Position numbers and translations under genes: made by a program. A stretch of 64,000 bases of DNA from contig NZ_CP080521.1 in assembly GCF_019468565.1 (NCBI RefSeq), forward strand, positions 4,216,001 to 4,280,000, given 5' to 3'. Position 1 is the stretch's first letter, and each line of letters starts with the position of its first letter. Below the pieces are notes generated by a model, which worked only from the letters and a program-made list of their open reading frames with translations, was not told the DNA's origin and ran no database searches. Shown piece by piece: positions 41,758 through 49,397 of this stretch. The DNA comes from Pseudonocardia sp. DSM 110487. Lineage in GTDB: Bacteria; Actinomycetota; Actinomycetes; Mycobacteriales; Pseudonocardiaceae.

Positions 41758-44241
41758 ATGGATCTCGCCGTAACCGGGTTCGAGGGCGACACGCTCCACG
41801 CGGTCGCCGAACTGGTTGGCCTCGGGCACCCGCTGATCGTCGTAGGAGACCGGTCGGCGTGGGCACGGGTGAACGTCGGGCTCGAGCCCGCGGAGGTGTC
41901 CGCGCTGGTGGTCTCGCGACCGTCGCGGGACTTGTCCGTGGTACGCGCTGATCTGAATCTCCAGCCTCGGCGACCCGCTGAGGTGGCCGGGCTGATATCG
42001 GCCGTGTACGGCGACGTCGTCGCGTTGCGCCCGGCGACGGACTGGGCCGACGCGGACGTGCTCGCCCTGGTGGCGCAGCTGATCGGCGATGGCAGGCCGG
42101 TGGTGTTCTTCGTGCCGAGCCGGACCCGGCTCGGTGTGCTGGCAACGATCACGCCCCCAGCGGTGCTGGTCGGCCCGCTCCTCGATACGCGGACCGTGAT
42201 CGGCACATGGTCGGACGAGCGTTCGGATCCCTCGGTGCTTCACGTGGTGGAACCTCGGGATCTGCGCATCGAGGACCTCGTGGATCACTTCAACAGCTGG
42301 TACTGGACCACCCGGCCGCACGGCTACACCGACATCGACATCGGCGGCGACCTCCCCGTCGGACCTGTTCCTCGTACCGGCGGGGTATCCGTCGGCCGGC
42401 CCGGCGCGCCGGCCGACGTGTGGGCGGAGGCGCCGCCGCCGATGGCGCCGCAAGTGGCGGAGGAACGCAGTGTCAACACCCTGATCGTGCGGCCGGGTAT
42501 GAGCGTGGCGGTGGATCCGGCCGTGCCGTTGGAACCCGCCAGTGGCTACGAGGTGTTGGTGAACATCGATACCTACCGAGCCGCGAGCCTCCTCACCGAA
42601 ACCGAGGCGCGGTGGCCGAGTGAGCCGCTGCCGGACGGTGATCTGGTGCTGCGGGCCGCGTTGACCATGGACGGCGACGTCGAGCCGAGGGTCGTCCGCT
42701 TCACCCTGCCGAGTCACGGGGCGAGCTTCGCCTGCGACTGCGCGGACGACATCCACGCGCGCGACTGCGTCCGGCAGCTATGGGTGCGATTTCCGATCAC
42801 GACGCCGGTCGAGTCGACCGTGTGGACCGGTGAGCTGGTCATCTACTTCGGGGTCGTCGCCGTACACGCCCAGCAGTTGTTCCTGCCGGTCGGCTCGGCC
42901 GCGACGGACGGCATGCATGCCCGGCTGGTGTACCGGCTGACGCGCTCGTTCGCCGACCTCGGCTCGCTCGCCGAGCGGGCGGCGAGCGTGCTCGTCACCG
43001 ATGGTGGTTCGCGCGCGCTGGTCAACGGTGTGCGCTTCGCCGACAACCCGGCGTGGATCAGCGCGAACGCCGCCGACAACGCGGTGCGCGCGGCTCGTCA
43101 GCTGCTCTACGACCTGCACCTCACCGATGGCCGGAGCACCCTGGACGCCGACCACGGCAAGCCCGCCGCCGAGTTCACCGCCGATCTGGCCGCCCTGGCC
43201 CGCCAGGGTGCAGTGCTGTTCGAGCGGCTCTTCCGGGACAACCGCGTCTTCGACACCTTGCCGGAGCTGATCAGGCACGAGGCCGCGGCCAGGGGCAGGC
43301 CGGCGGTGCTGAACGTGGCCGACCCGACGATCGGCGATCCGGACCGGCAGCACCCGGTGCCGTGGTCATTGATCTACGACCTGCCCATGCCGCAGGACTC
43401 CGGCGGTGATTACCGGGTGTGCCCGTCGGTGCGACGGTTCGGCCCGGAGGGAACGAGGGAGCCGGTACCCCCGCATTGCCCCGAACCCGACCACGCCGGC
43501 AGCGTCCTGTGCCCCTTCGGGTTCTGGGGACTGTCCACCGTGGTCGAGCAGCCGGCGAGCACCGATTCCCTGGTGTGGCACGTGTTCAACGGCGCCGTGC
43601 CGGCACAGGTCGAGCTGGCCACCGATCCGTGGCTGGACGGCCCGCTGACCGACCGGCACCTGGCCGGGCTCGCCTCGGCCCTGCCGCACGGCACGGTCCA
43701 CCACTCGGTGATCGAATCCGCAACGGAACTTGCCGAGCTCCTCGCGCTCGAGACGATGGACGTCGCATACCTGTACTGCCACGGCGGCTACCACAAGCTC
43801 GCCGACAACGCGTTGCCGTCGCCGGTGCTGCGCTTCGGCACCAGCATGCTCGACCCCGTCACGGTCGCCAACTGGCGCCGCGACGGCGGCTGGCCCCGGC
43901 CGCACTGGCCGTCCCGCAAACCGCTCATCGTTCTCAACGGCTGCCACACCGCCGAGCTGACCACCGCGACGCTGTCGAGCTTCGTCGACGCGTTCGCCAA
44001 CCGCGCGGGCGCAGCAGGCGCGATCGGCACGGAGATCACCATCGAGCAGGGCATGGCCGGCTGGGCCATCGAACAACTGCTCCGACTGCTGGTCGACGGG
44101 GCGAGTGCGGGCCAGGCGCTCCGTGCCCTCCGCTGGCAGATGATCAACCGCGGCAACGTGCTGGGCCTTGCCTACACCCTCTACTGCGTCGCCGGCCTGC
44201 GCCTTCGCCCACAAGGACTCGCCCGAAAGGACCCCGCATGA
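41758..44241 (+). CDS. CHAT-domain (caspase-like) protease with a novel N-terminal region
   Basis: An 827-residue protein. The C-terminal third is a CHAT domain: the catalytic His is in VAYLYCHGGYHKL (His about 675) and the catalytic Cys in LIVLNGCHTAELT (Cys about 729), followed by GAIGTEITIEQGMAGWAIEQLL. The first about 240 residues form an alpha/beta region I do not recognise, followed by a beta-rich middle part (about 240-420) with the Cys cluster FACDCADDIHARDC. Another CxxxxxxxC pair lies near residue 575. CHAT proteases act in bacterial death or defence pathways by cleaving a partner. The stop overlaps the start of a small membrane-protein gene (ATGA). ATG 41758 is used; GTG 41746 is possible. 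Confidence 0.85.
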   Translation: MDLAVTGFEGDTLHAVAELVGLGHPLIVVGDRSAWARVNVGLEPAEVSALVVSRPSRDLSVVRADLNLQPRRPAEVAGLISAVYGDVVALRPATDWADADVLALVAQLIGDGRPVVFFVPSRTRLGVLATITPPAVLVGPLLDTRTVIGTWSDERSDPSVLHVVEPRDLRIEDLVDHFNSWYWTTRPHGYTDIDIGGDLPVGPVPRTGGVSVGRPGAPADVWAEAPPPMAPQVAEERSVNTLIVRPGMSVAVDPAVPLEPASGYEVLVNIDTYRAASLLTETEARWPSEPLPDGDLVLRAALTMDGDVEPRVVRFTLPSHGASFACDCADDIHARDCVRQLWVRFPITTPVESTVWTGELVIYFGVVAVHAQQLFLPVGSAATDGMHARLVYRLTRSFADLGSLAERAASVLVTDGGSRALVNGVRFADNPAWISANAADNAVRAARQLLYDLHLTDGRSTLDADHGKPAAEFTADLAALARQGAVLFERLFRDNRVFDTLPELIRHEAAARGRPAVLNVADPTIGDPDRQHPVPWSLIYDLPMPQDSGGDYRVCPSVRRFGPEGTREPVPPHCPEPDHAGSVLCPFGFWGLSTVVEQPASTDSLVWHVFNGAVPAQVELATDPWLDGPLTDRHLAGLASALPHGTVHHSVIESATELAELLALETMDVAYLYCHGGYHKLADNALPSPVLRFGTSMLDPVTVANWRRDGGWPRPHWPSRKPLIVLNGCHTAELTTATLSSFVDAFANRAGAAGAIGTEITIEQGMAGWAIEQLLRLLVDGASAGQALRALRWQMINRGNVLGLAYTLYCVAGLRLRPQGLARKDPA

Positions 44242-44567
44242 TCATCGTCGGTGCCCTCGTCTTCGGCCTGGTGGTCGGCTTCATCACGTACCGAACCCTC
44301 ATCCGCACCACCGACAACGCCGCCATCACCGACCTCGCGGCCGTCATCGGCGCGATCGGCGGTGGCGCCGTCACCACCCTCTACGACCCGTCGAGCACCG
44401 CCTTCGCCTGGTACGCCATCGGCCTGGCCATCGGCATGCTCGTCTTCTTCGTCGCCTACTGGAAACTGAACGGCAGAACCGCTCTGGCCAAAGTCATGAG
44501 CGGCGAGACCACCGTGCTCACCCGACAGGCCCCGACTGGCCGCCAGGACCACGGACCGCAGGCCTAG
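44238..44567 (+). CDS. Small membrane protein coupled to the CHAT protease
   Basis: A 109-residue protein with three hydrophobic stretches: about 2-20 (IIVGALVFGLVVGFITYRTL), 31-48 (DLAAVIGAIGGGAVTTLY) and 55-76 (AFAWYAIGLAIGMLVFFVAY). The middle stretch is Gly/Ala rich. A hydrophilic tail of about 30 residues (from KLNGRTALAK to the end) would face the cytoplasm or be removed by a protease. No family is known to me. Its ATG overlaps the CHAT stop by 4 bases, so the two are made together. It could be the membrane effector, an anchor or an inhibitor of the protease. Confidence 0.75.
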   Translation: MIIVGALVFGLVVGFITYRTLIRTTDNAAITDLAAVIGAIGGGAVTTLYDPSSTAFAWYAIGLAIGMLVFFVAYWKLNGRTALAKVMSGETTVLTRQAPTGRQDHGPQA

Positions 44568-44570
44568 TGC

Positions 44571-45155
44571 TCAGCGGGGGAGCAGCCCCTCGAGGAAGAC
44601 CGACACGAAGTCGTCGGCGAACCGCTTCATCGAGTACTCCTCGGTGGGCTGGAACCAGCGCACGGAGAGCCAGAGGGCGTCGCGGATCAGCCGGTAGAGC
44701 ACGCGCGGCGGGATGTCGGAGCGGAACTCCCCGGATGCCACTCCCGCCTCCAGCACGTTGATCCAGGTCTTCTGGATGGCGTTGGCCGAGTCCTTGATGT
44801 GCGCGTAGCCCTCCAGCTTCGCGAGGTAGCCCGCGCTGTTCTGGTAGATCTCCGTGGCGTGCGGGTGTGCCTCGATCACCGCGAGCGACCCGCGCACGAG
44901 CTCGGCCAGCTGGGTGCGCGGGTCGGACTGCTCCTCGACGATCGCCGTGTAGCGCGAGGTGAGGTCGTCCAGGTAGCTCGCGATGATGGCCTGCACCATC
45001 TCGTCCTTGGACTTGAAGTGGTGGTAGAGGCTCCCGGAGAGCATGCCGACGCCGTCGGCGATCTCACGCACGGTGGTGGCGACGATCCCCTTGCCGGCGA
45101 ACAGGTCGGCGGCGTGCTGGAGGATGGCGGAGCGCCGATCCAGCGGCTCGTCCAT
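44571..45155 (-). CDS. kstR2: TetR-family repressor KstR2
   Basis: A 194-residue TetR regulator closely resembling mycobacterial KstR2. The DNA-binding domain contains VATTVREIADGVGMLSGSLYHHFKSKDEMVQAII (about 25-58), nearly identical in pattern to the mycobacterial TTVRDIADGAGILSGSLYHHFASKEEMV. The C-terminal domain has WVSVRW-like LWLSVRWFQPTEEYS. KstR2 represses HIP catabolic genes and is released by HIP-CoA, the product of FadD3. GGAGGG is six bases from the ATG. A TATAAC -10 overlaps the box at 45212-45225, so it probably represses itself. It converges with the CHAT/membrane-protein operon with a 3-base gap. Confidence 0.9.
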   Translation of the reverse strand: MDEPLDRRSAILQHAADLFAGKGIVATTVREIADGVGMLSGSLYHHFKSKDEMVQAIIASYLDDLTSRYTAIVEEQSDPRTQLAELVRGSLAVIEAHPHATEIYQNSAGYLAKLEGYAHIKDSANAIQKTWINVLEAGVASGEFRSDIPPRVLYRLIRDALWLSVRWFQPTEEYSMKRFADDFVSVFLEGLLPR

Positions 45156-45211
45156 GACGTTCCCTCCCTACGCGCTACTCGCCCAGCGGTACGGCATCGT
45201 TGCGCGTCCCA

Positions 45212-45225
45212 ACCAAGCGCTTGTT
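45212..45225. promoter_or_regulatory. KstR2 box before kstR2
   Basis: ACCAAGCGCTTGTT, full match, adjoining a leftward -10 (TATAAC, minus strand, 45228-45223). Seventy bases separate it from the next box, which serves livK. Confidence 0.85.
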
Positions 45226-45247
45226 ATACCACGACGGTTCGCCTGCC

Positions 45248-45276
45248 TTGACGGCGCGGAGGGTCACTCCTAGGCT
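45248..45276 (+). promoter_or_regulatory. livK: livK promoter
   Basis: TTGACG (45248-45253), a 17-bp spacer and TAGGCT (45271-45276). The predicted start point is at about 45283, inside the KstR2 box. Confidence 0.65.
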
Positions 45277-45281
45277 CGCCG

Positions 45282-45295
45282 ACCAAGCGCTTGCT
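45282..45295. promoter_or_regulatory. KstR2 box at the livK start point
   Basis: ACCAAGCGCTTGCT, full match, located at +1 of the livK promoter, where a bound repressor would block initiation. Confidence 0.85.
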
Positions 45296-45320
45296 ACGGA
45301 TAATGTCGAAGGAGACAGCC

Positions 45321-46547
45321 GTGCGGAAGCTGATCGGCGCGCTGGCCGCCGCGGGTGTGCTGACAGCGAGCGCATGCGCTCCCGACACGAGCGACGAGGC
45401 GGACGCGGGCAGTCAGGATCCCGGCTCGCCCTACCGGGTCGTGCAGCTCGTCGGCCAGAACCAGGCGGGACCGGCCGCGCTCAACGCGCGCGCGGCCGCG
45501 CAGGCCGCGACGGCCGCGGTGGCGGTGCTCAACGAGAAGGGCGGGATCCTCGGCCACCCCGTCGAGCTCGAGATCATCGACGACGGGGGCGACCCGACCA
45601 CGGCGGTCACCAAGCTCCATGAGCGGCTGCGCACCGGCCAGAAGCCGAACCTCGTGCTGCCGGGCAACACGAGCGCCGAGGCCCTGCCGATGGCCCCCGT
45701 CATCACCGAGGCCGAGATCCTCTCCGTGCAGCAGGCGTCGGCCGACGCGCTCGACGACCCCGAGAAGTTCCCGTACGTCTTCAAGACCCCGCCGGTCCCG
45801 GCGACATGGGCGCGAGCGCTCGTCGAGCACGCGCGGAAGGTGGGTGCCGACCGGATCGCGATGATCGCCGGCAAGGATGCGTTCGCGCAGGCGATCGTGG
45901 CAGCAACCCGCGAGGCGATCGCCGCAGGCGGTCTGACCCTCACGGGCGAGGAGACCTACGCCGCAGAGGACCTCGACGTCACCGCGCAGCTGGAGCGGCT
46001 GCGCGCGAGCGGCCCCGAGCTGCTGTTCATGCAGGGTGCGGGCGCGTCCGTCGGCTACGTGCTCGAGAGCCGGCTCAAGATCGGCTGGACCGACGTGCCG
46101 CTGGTCGCGGACTCGACATCCGCCGTGACCTCGCTGCTGAACCGCCCCGCCCCGGACGGACTGGTGGGCACCCCGGCCACCGAGAACGTCTTCGTGCAGG
46201 TGCTCGCCGGTGCCGTGGAGGGCGCAGGAGGGCCCAACCCCGGCGCGCTCGAGACGATGCTCGCCGCGCTGAAGAGGGAAGGTCCCATCGGGCTGCCGCT
46301 CAACGCCTTCTTCGCCTACGACGCCGTCATGCTCGCCGCGAAGGCGGCTGAGGCGACCGGCACGATCACCGACGCCAAGGCGCAGTCCGAGTGGCTGGAG
46401 ACGATCACGCCCGCCGAGACGGGGCTGTGGGCGTTGTCGACGTACACCTTCACGCCGGAGTCGCACGGCCCGGCGGTCGACCCCTCCGCGGTCGCGGTCA
46501 TCCCGGCGACCACCCTCGTCGAGGGCCGGTACCCGAGCGCGGGTTGA
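45321..46547 (+). CDS. livK: ABC transporter substrate-binding lipoprotein (LivK-like)
   Basis: A 408-residue extracytoplasmic binding protein. The signal peptide VRKLIGALAAAGVLTASAC ends in a lipobox-like sequence with Cys at about residue 19. The mature part is a Peripla_BP_6 fold: RVVQLVGQNQAGPAALNARAAAQAATAAVAVLNEKGGILGHPVELEIIDDGGDP (about 44-97), then RIAMIAGKDAFAQAIVAATREAI. GTG 45321 follows AAGGAGA. It is the missing fifth part of the LivHMGF importer at 38.3-41.7 kb and has its own KstR2-controlled promoter. Confidence 0.88.
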   Translation: MRKLIGALAAAGVLTASACAPDTSDEADAGSQDPGSPYRVVQLVGQNQAGPAALNARAAAQAATAAVAVLNEKGGILGHPVELEIIDDGGDPTTAVTKLHERLRTGQKPNLVLPGNTSAEALPMAPVITEAEILSVQQASADALDDPEKFPYVFKTPPVPATWARALVEHARKVGADRIAMIAGKDAFAQAIVAATREAIAAGGLTLTGEETYAAEDLDVTAQLERLRASGPELLFMQGAGASVGYVLESRLKIGWTDVPLVADSTSAVTSLLNRPAPDGLVGTPATENVFVQVLAGAVEGAGGPNPGALETMLAALKREGPIGLPLNAFFAYDAVMLAAKAAEATGTITDAKAQSEWLETITPAETGLWALSTYTFTPESHGPAVDPSAVAVIPATTLVEGRYPSAG

Positions 46548-46563
46548 TCGCGTCCGCACTCGG

Positions 46564-46609
46564 GTCGTGAGCGGTTACGCGTGCTCCAGCGCGCGTATCC
46601 GCTCACGAC
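46564..46609. terminator. Strong hairpin between livK and ipdA
   Basis: Arms GTCGTGAGCGGTTACGCG (46564-46581) and CGCGTATCCGCTCACGAC (46592-46609) pair at 17 of 18 positions around a 10-base loop. It starts 16 bases after the livK stop and separates livK from the ipdA promoter. It has no T-tail. Confidence 0.7.
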
Positions 46610-46641
46610 GTCGGTGTGGCAGTCCGCCTGATACAGTGCCA

Positions 46642-46655
46642 ACCAAGCGCTTGCT
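46642..46655. promoter_or_regulatory. KstR2 box before the ipdA operon
   Basis: ACCAAGCGCTTGCT, full match. A TACAGT -10 (46632-46637) puts the start point at about 46644, within the box. The operon it controls runs from ipdA to the hydratase gene ending at 54782. Confidence 0.88.
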
Positions 46656-46681
46656 ACCTGATGGACCGACGGGGGACCTAC

Positions 46682-47545
46682 GTGGCCGACAAGCGGATGA
46701 CGGCGGCCGAGGTGATCTCGCGCCTGAGTTCCGGGATGACCATCGGGATCGGCGGGTGGGGTTCGCGGCGCAAGCCGATGTCGCTGGTGCGCGAGGTCCT
46801 GCGCTCGGACCTGACCGACCTCACCGTCGTCACCTACGGCGGGCCCGACGTCGGCCTGCTCTGCGCGGCGGGCAAGGTCCGCAAGCTGGTTTTCGGTTTC
46901 GTCTCCCTCGACTCGATCGCGCTCGACCCGCACTTCCGCGCGGCCCGGCAGGCGGGCGCCGTCGAGGTCGCGGAGTACGACGAGGGGATGCTGCAGTGGG
47001 GGCTCTACGCGGCGGGGCTCAAGCTGCCGTTCCTGCCCACGCGGGCCGGCCTCGGCTCGGACGTCATGACGCACAACCCGCAGCTGCGCACCGTGGCCGA
47101 CCCGTACGGCGGTGACGAGGTCCTCGCCATGCCCGCGCTGCACCTGGACGCGGCGCTGGTCCACATGAACCGCGCGGACATGCACGGGAACGCGCAGTTC
47201 CTCGGCCCGGACCCCTACTTCGACGACCTCTACTGCATGGCAGCCGAGCGGGCGTTCGTCTCCTGCGAGCGGATCGTGCCGACGGCCGAGCTGACGGCGG
47301 AAGCCCACCCGGCGACGCTGAAGATCAACCGGTTGCTCGTGACGGGCGTGGTCGAGGCGCCGAACGGGGCGCACTTCACCTCGTGCGTGCCCGACTACGA
47401 GCGGGACGAGGGGTTCCAGCGCGAGTACGCCCGTGCTGCCACCGACCCGGAGGCGTGGCGCGAGTTCTCCGATCGGTACCTGTCGGGATCCGAAGAGGAG
47501 TACCAGTCGGCCGTCGCGGCGCGCCGCCAGGAGGTGCCGGCATGA
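46682..47545 (+). CDS. ipdA: Ring C hydrolase, alpha subunit IpdA
   Basis: A 287-residue member of the class I CoA-transferase fold that matches mycobacterial IpdA along its length: MTIGIGGWGSRRKPMSLVREVLRSDLTDLTVVTYGGPDVGLLCAAGKV (about 20-67), DEGMLQWGLYAAG, LPFLPTRAGLGSD, HGNAQFLGPDPYFDDLYCMAAER and GAHFTSCVPDYERDEGFQREYA. IpdAB is not a transferase but a hydrolase that opens ring C of the CoA intermediate COCHEA-CoA. GTG 46682 follows GGGGGA; ATG 46661 is an upstream alternative. The stop overlaps ipdB by ATGA. Confidence 0.92.
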   Translation: MADKRMTAAEVISRLSSGMTIGIGGWGSRRKPMSLVREVLRSDLTDLTVVTYGGPDVGLLCAAGKVRKLVFGFVSLDSIALDPHFRAARQAGAVEVAEYDEGMLQWGLYAAGLKLPFLPTRAGLGSDVMTHNPQLRTVADPYGGDEVLAMPALHLDAALVHMNRADMHGNAQFLGPDPYFDDLYCMAAERAFVSCERIVPTAELTAEAHPATLKINRLLVTGVVEAPNGAHFTSCVPDYERDEGFQREYARAATDPEAWREFSDRYLSGSEEEYQSAVAARRQEVPA

Positions 47546-48336
47546 CCGCGGTGACGCCGGACGCGGCGGGAACGCTCGCGCCGGACCAGGTGAGCCGCGC
47601 CGAGGTCTGCGTGATCGCGTGCGCCGAGGCGTTCCGCGACAACGGGGAGGTCCTGGCCAGCGCGTTCGGCACGGTCCCCGCCATCGGGGTGCGGCTCGCC
47701 CGGCACACCTTCTCGCCCGACCTGCTCATCTCCGACGGCGAGGCGCAGATGGTGCGCGGCACATGGCCGGTCGGGGAGCCCGCCGCGGGCGACGTCGAGG
47801 CGTGGACGCCGTTCCGCACGATCTTCGACCTGGTCTGGCACGGCGCGCGGCACGTCATGATGGTGCCCTCCCAGGTCGACGCGTACGGGGGCATGAACAT
47901 CTCCGCGATCGGCGACTACCTGCGCCCGAAGGTGCAGCTGCTCGGGGTGCGCGGGGCGCCGGGCAACACCGTGAGCCACCCGACGAGCTACTGGGTGCCA
48001 AGGCACTCCACCCGCGTCTTCGTGCCGAAGGTCGACATGGCGGCCGGGGTCGGCAACGACCGGGCGGCGGCCGCGGGTAGGGCTGCCCAGCGCTACCACG
48101 ACCTGCGGCGGGTCGTCACGAACCTCGCGGTCCTCGACTTCGCGCCGAGCGGCGCGCTGCGGGTGGCGTCGGTGCACCCCGGCGTCACCGTCGACGAGGT
48201 GCGGGAGGCCACCGGGTTCCCGCTCGTGGTCGACGGCGAGGTGCCCACCACACGGCTCCCCACGCCCGGCGAGCTCCGCATGATCCGTGAGGTGCTGGAC
48301 CCGAAGGGGCTGCGCGACCGCGAGGTATCCGGATGA
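47542..48336 (+). CDS. ipdB: Ring C hydrolase, beta subunit IpdB
   Basis: A 264-residue beta subunit of the IpdAB ring-opening hydrolase. Features include VSRAEVCVIACAEAFRDNGEVLASAFGTVPAIGVRLARHTFSPDLLISDGEA (about 18-69), VMMVPSQVDAYGGMNISAIGDY and LGVRGAPGNTVSHPTSYW. It lacks the usual CoA-transferase catalytic Glu motif, as expected for this subgroup. Start and stop overlap ipdA and ipdC (ATGA on each side), so alpha and beta are made together. Confidence 0.92.
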   Translation: MTAVTPDAAGTLAPDQVSRAEVCVIACAEAFRDNGEVLASAFGTVPAIGVRLARHTFSPDLLISDGEAQMVRGTWPVGEPAAGDVEAWTPFRTIFDLVWHGARHVMMVPSQVDAYGGMNISAIGDYLRPKVQLLGVRGAPGNTVSHPTSYWVPRHSTRVFVPKVDMAAGVGNDRAAAAGRAAQRYHDLRRVVTNLAVLDFAPSGALRVASVHPGVTVDEVREATGFPLVVDGEVPTTRLPTPGELRMIREVLDPKGLRDREVSG

Positions 48337-49397
48337 CGGCTCCGGGTGTCCTGCACACGAGGGCGTGCCAGCTGTTCGGGGTGCGCTACCCGGTCGTGCA
48401 AACCGGCATGGGCTACGTGTCCGATGCCGGGCTGACCGCGGCCACGGCCGAGGCGGGCGGGCTGGGCATCCTGTCGGCCGCGCTGCTGAGCCACGACGAG
48501 CTCGCCGTGGCGATCAAGGCGGTGCGGGCGCGCACGGACCGGCCGTTCGGCGTGAACATCCGCGCCGACCAGCCCGACGTCGAGCGCCGCATCGACCTGC
48601 TCGGCACCACCGGGGTGAAGGTCGTGTCGTTCGCGCTCGCGCCCCGCGAGGACCTGATCGCCAGGTGCAAGGACGCGGGGCTGGTCGTCGTGGCGTCCGT
48701 CGGGGCCCGGCGGCACGCGGAGAAGGTCGCCGCGTGGGGCGCCGACGCCGTGATCGTGCAGGGTGGCGAGGGCGGCGGCCACACAGGGGGAGTGCCGACG
48801 AGCCTGCTGCTGCCGCAGGTCGTCGACGCGGTCGACATCCCGGTGATCGGCGCGGGCGGCTTCTTCGACGGCCGCGGCCTCGTCGCGGCCCTCGCCTACG
48901 GCGCGGCGGGGATCGCGATGGGCACGCGGTTCCTGCTCACCACCGATTCGCCGGTCGCGCCCGCGGTCAAGCAGGTGTACCTGGCCAAGACCGTCACGGA
49001 CACGGTCCTCACGACGGAGGTCGACGGCGTGCCGCAGCGGGTGCTCCGGACCGGCACCGTCGACGAGCTCCTGCGCACCACGGGGCCGCGCCGGTTGCTG
49101 CGCGCGGCCCGCAACGCGATGGCGTTCCAGCGGCTCTCCGGTACGCCGTGGCCGGACCTGGTCCGCGAGGGGCTCACCATGCGGAAGGCGCACGGCCTGA
49201 CCTGGAGCCAGGTGGTGATGGCGGCGAACGCCCCGATGCTCTACCGGTCGGCGTTGCTGGAGGGCCGCGCCGACGTCGGCGTGATGGCCACCGGCCAGGT
49301 CGTCGGGCTGATCGACGACCTGCCCAGCTGCGCGGAGCTGATCGAGCGGATCATGGCGGAGGCATCCTGCGTGCTGGGTCGGCTGGTCGGATCATGA
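48333..49397 (+). CDS. ipdC: Flavin oxidoreductase IpdC (nitronate monooxygenase family)
   Basis: A 354-residue TIM-barrel flavoprotein. The nucleotide and phosphate motifs are PVVQTGMGYVSDAGLTAATAEAGGLGIL (about 20-47), DAVIVQGGEGGGHTG (about 138-152), VIGAGGFFDGRGLVAALAYGAAGIAMGTRFL (about 170-200). It matches IpdC of the mycobacterial cluster in length and position. IpdC is needed in ring C/D degradation before ring opening and uses FMN; it is not expected to act on nitronates. ATGA overlaps at both ends. Confidence 0.9.
   Translation: MTAPGVLHTRACQLFGVRYPVVQTGMGYVSDAGLTAATAEAGGLGILSAALLSHDELAVAIKAVRARTDRPFGVNIRADQPDVERRIDLLGTTGVKVVSFALAPREDLIARCKDAGLVVVASVGARRHAEKVAAWGADAVIVQGGEGGGHTGGVPTSLLLPQVVDAVDIPVIGAGGFFDGRGLVAALAYGAAGIAMGTRFLLTTDSPVAPAVKQVYLAKTVTDTVLTTEVDGVPQRVLRTGTVDELLRTTGPRRLLRAARNAMAFQRLSGTPWPDLVREGLTMRKAHGLTWSQVVMAANAPMLYRSALLEGRADVGVMATGQVVGLIDDLPSCAELIERIMAEASCVLGRLVGS

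Noticed and set aside
47542..48336. Ordinary 3-oxoacid CoA-transferase subunits for ipdA and ipdB
   Set aside because: The sequences follow IpdA and IpdB over their full length, lie with ipdC, ipdF and echA20 behind a KstR2 box, and lack the CoA-transferase catalytic Glu motif in the beta chain.
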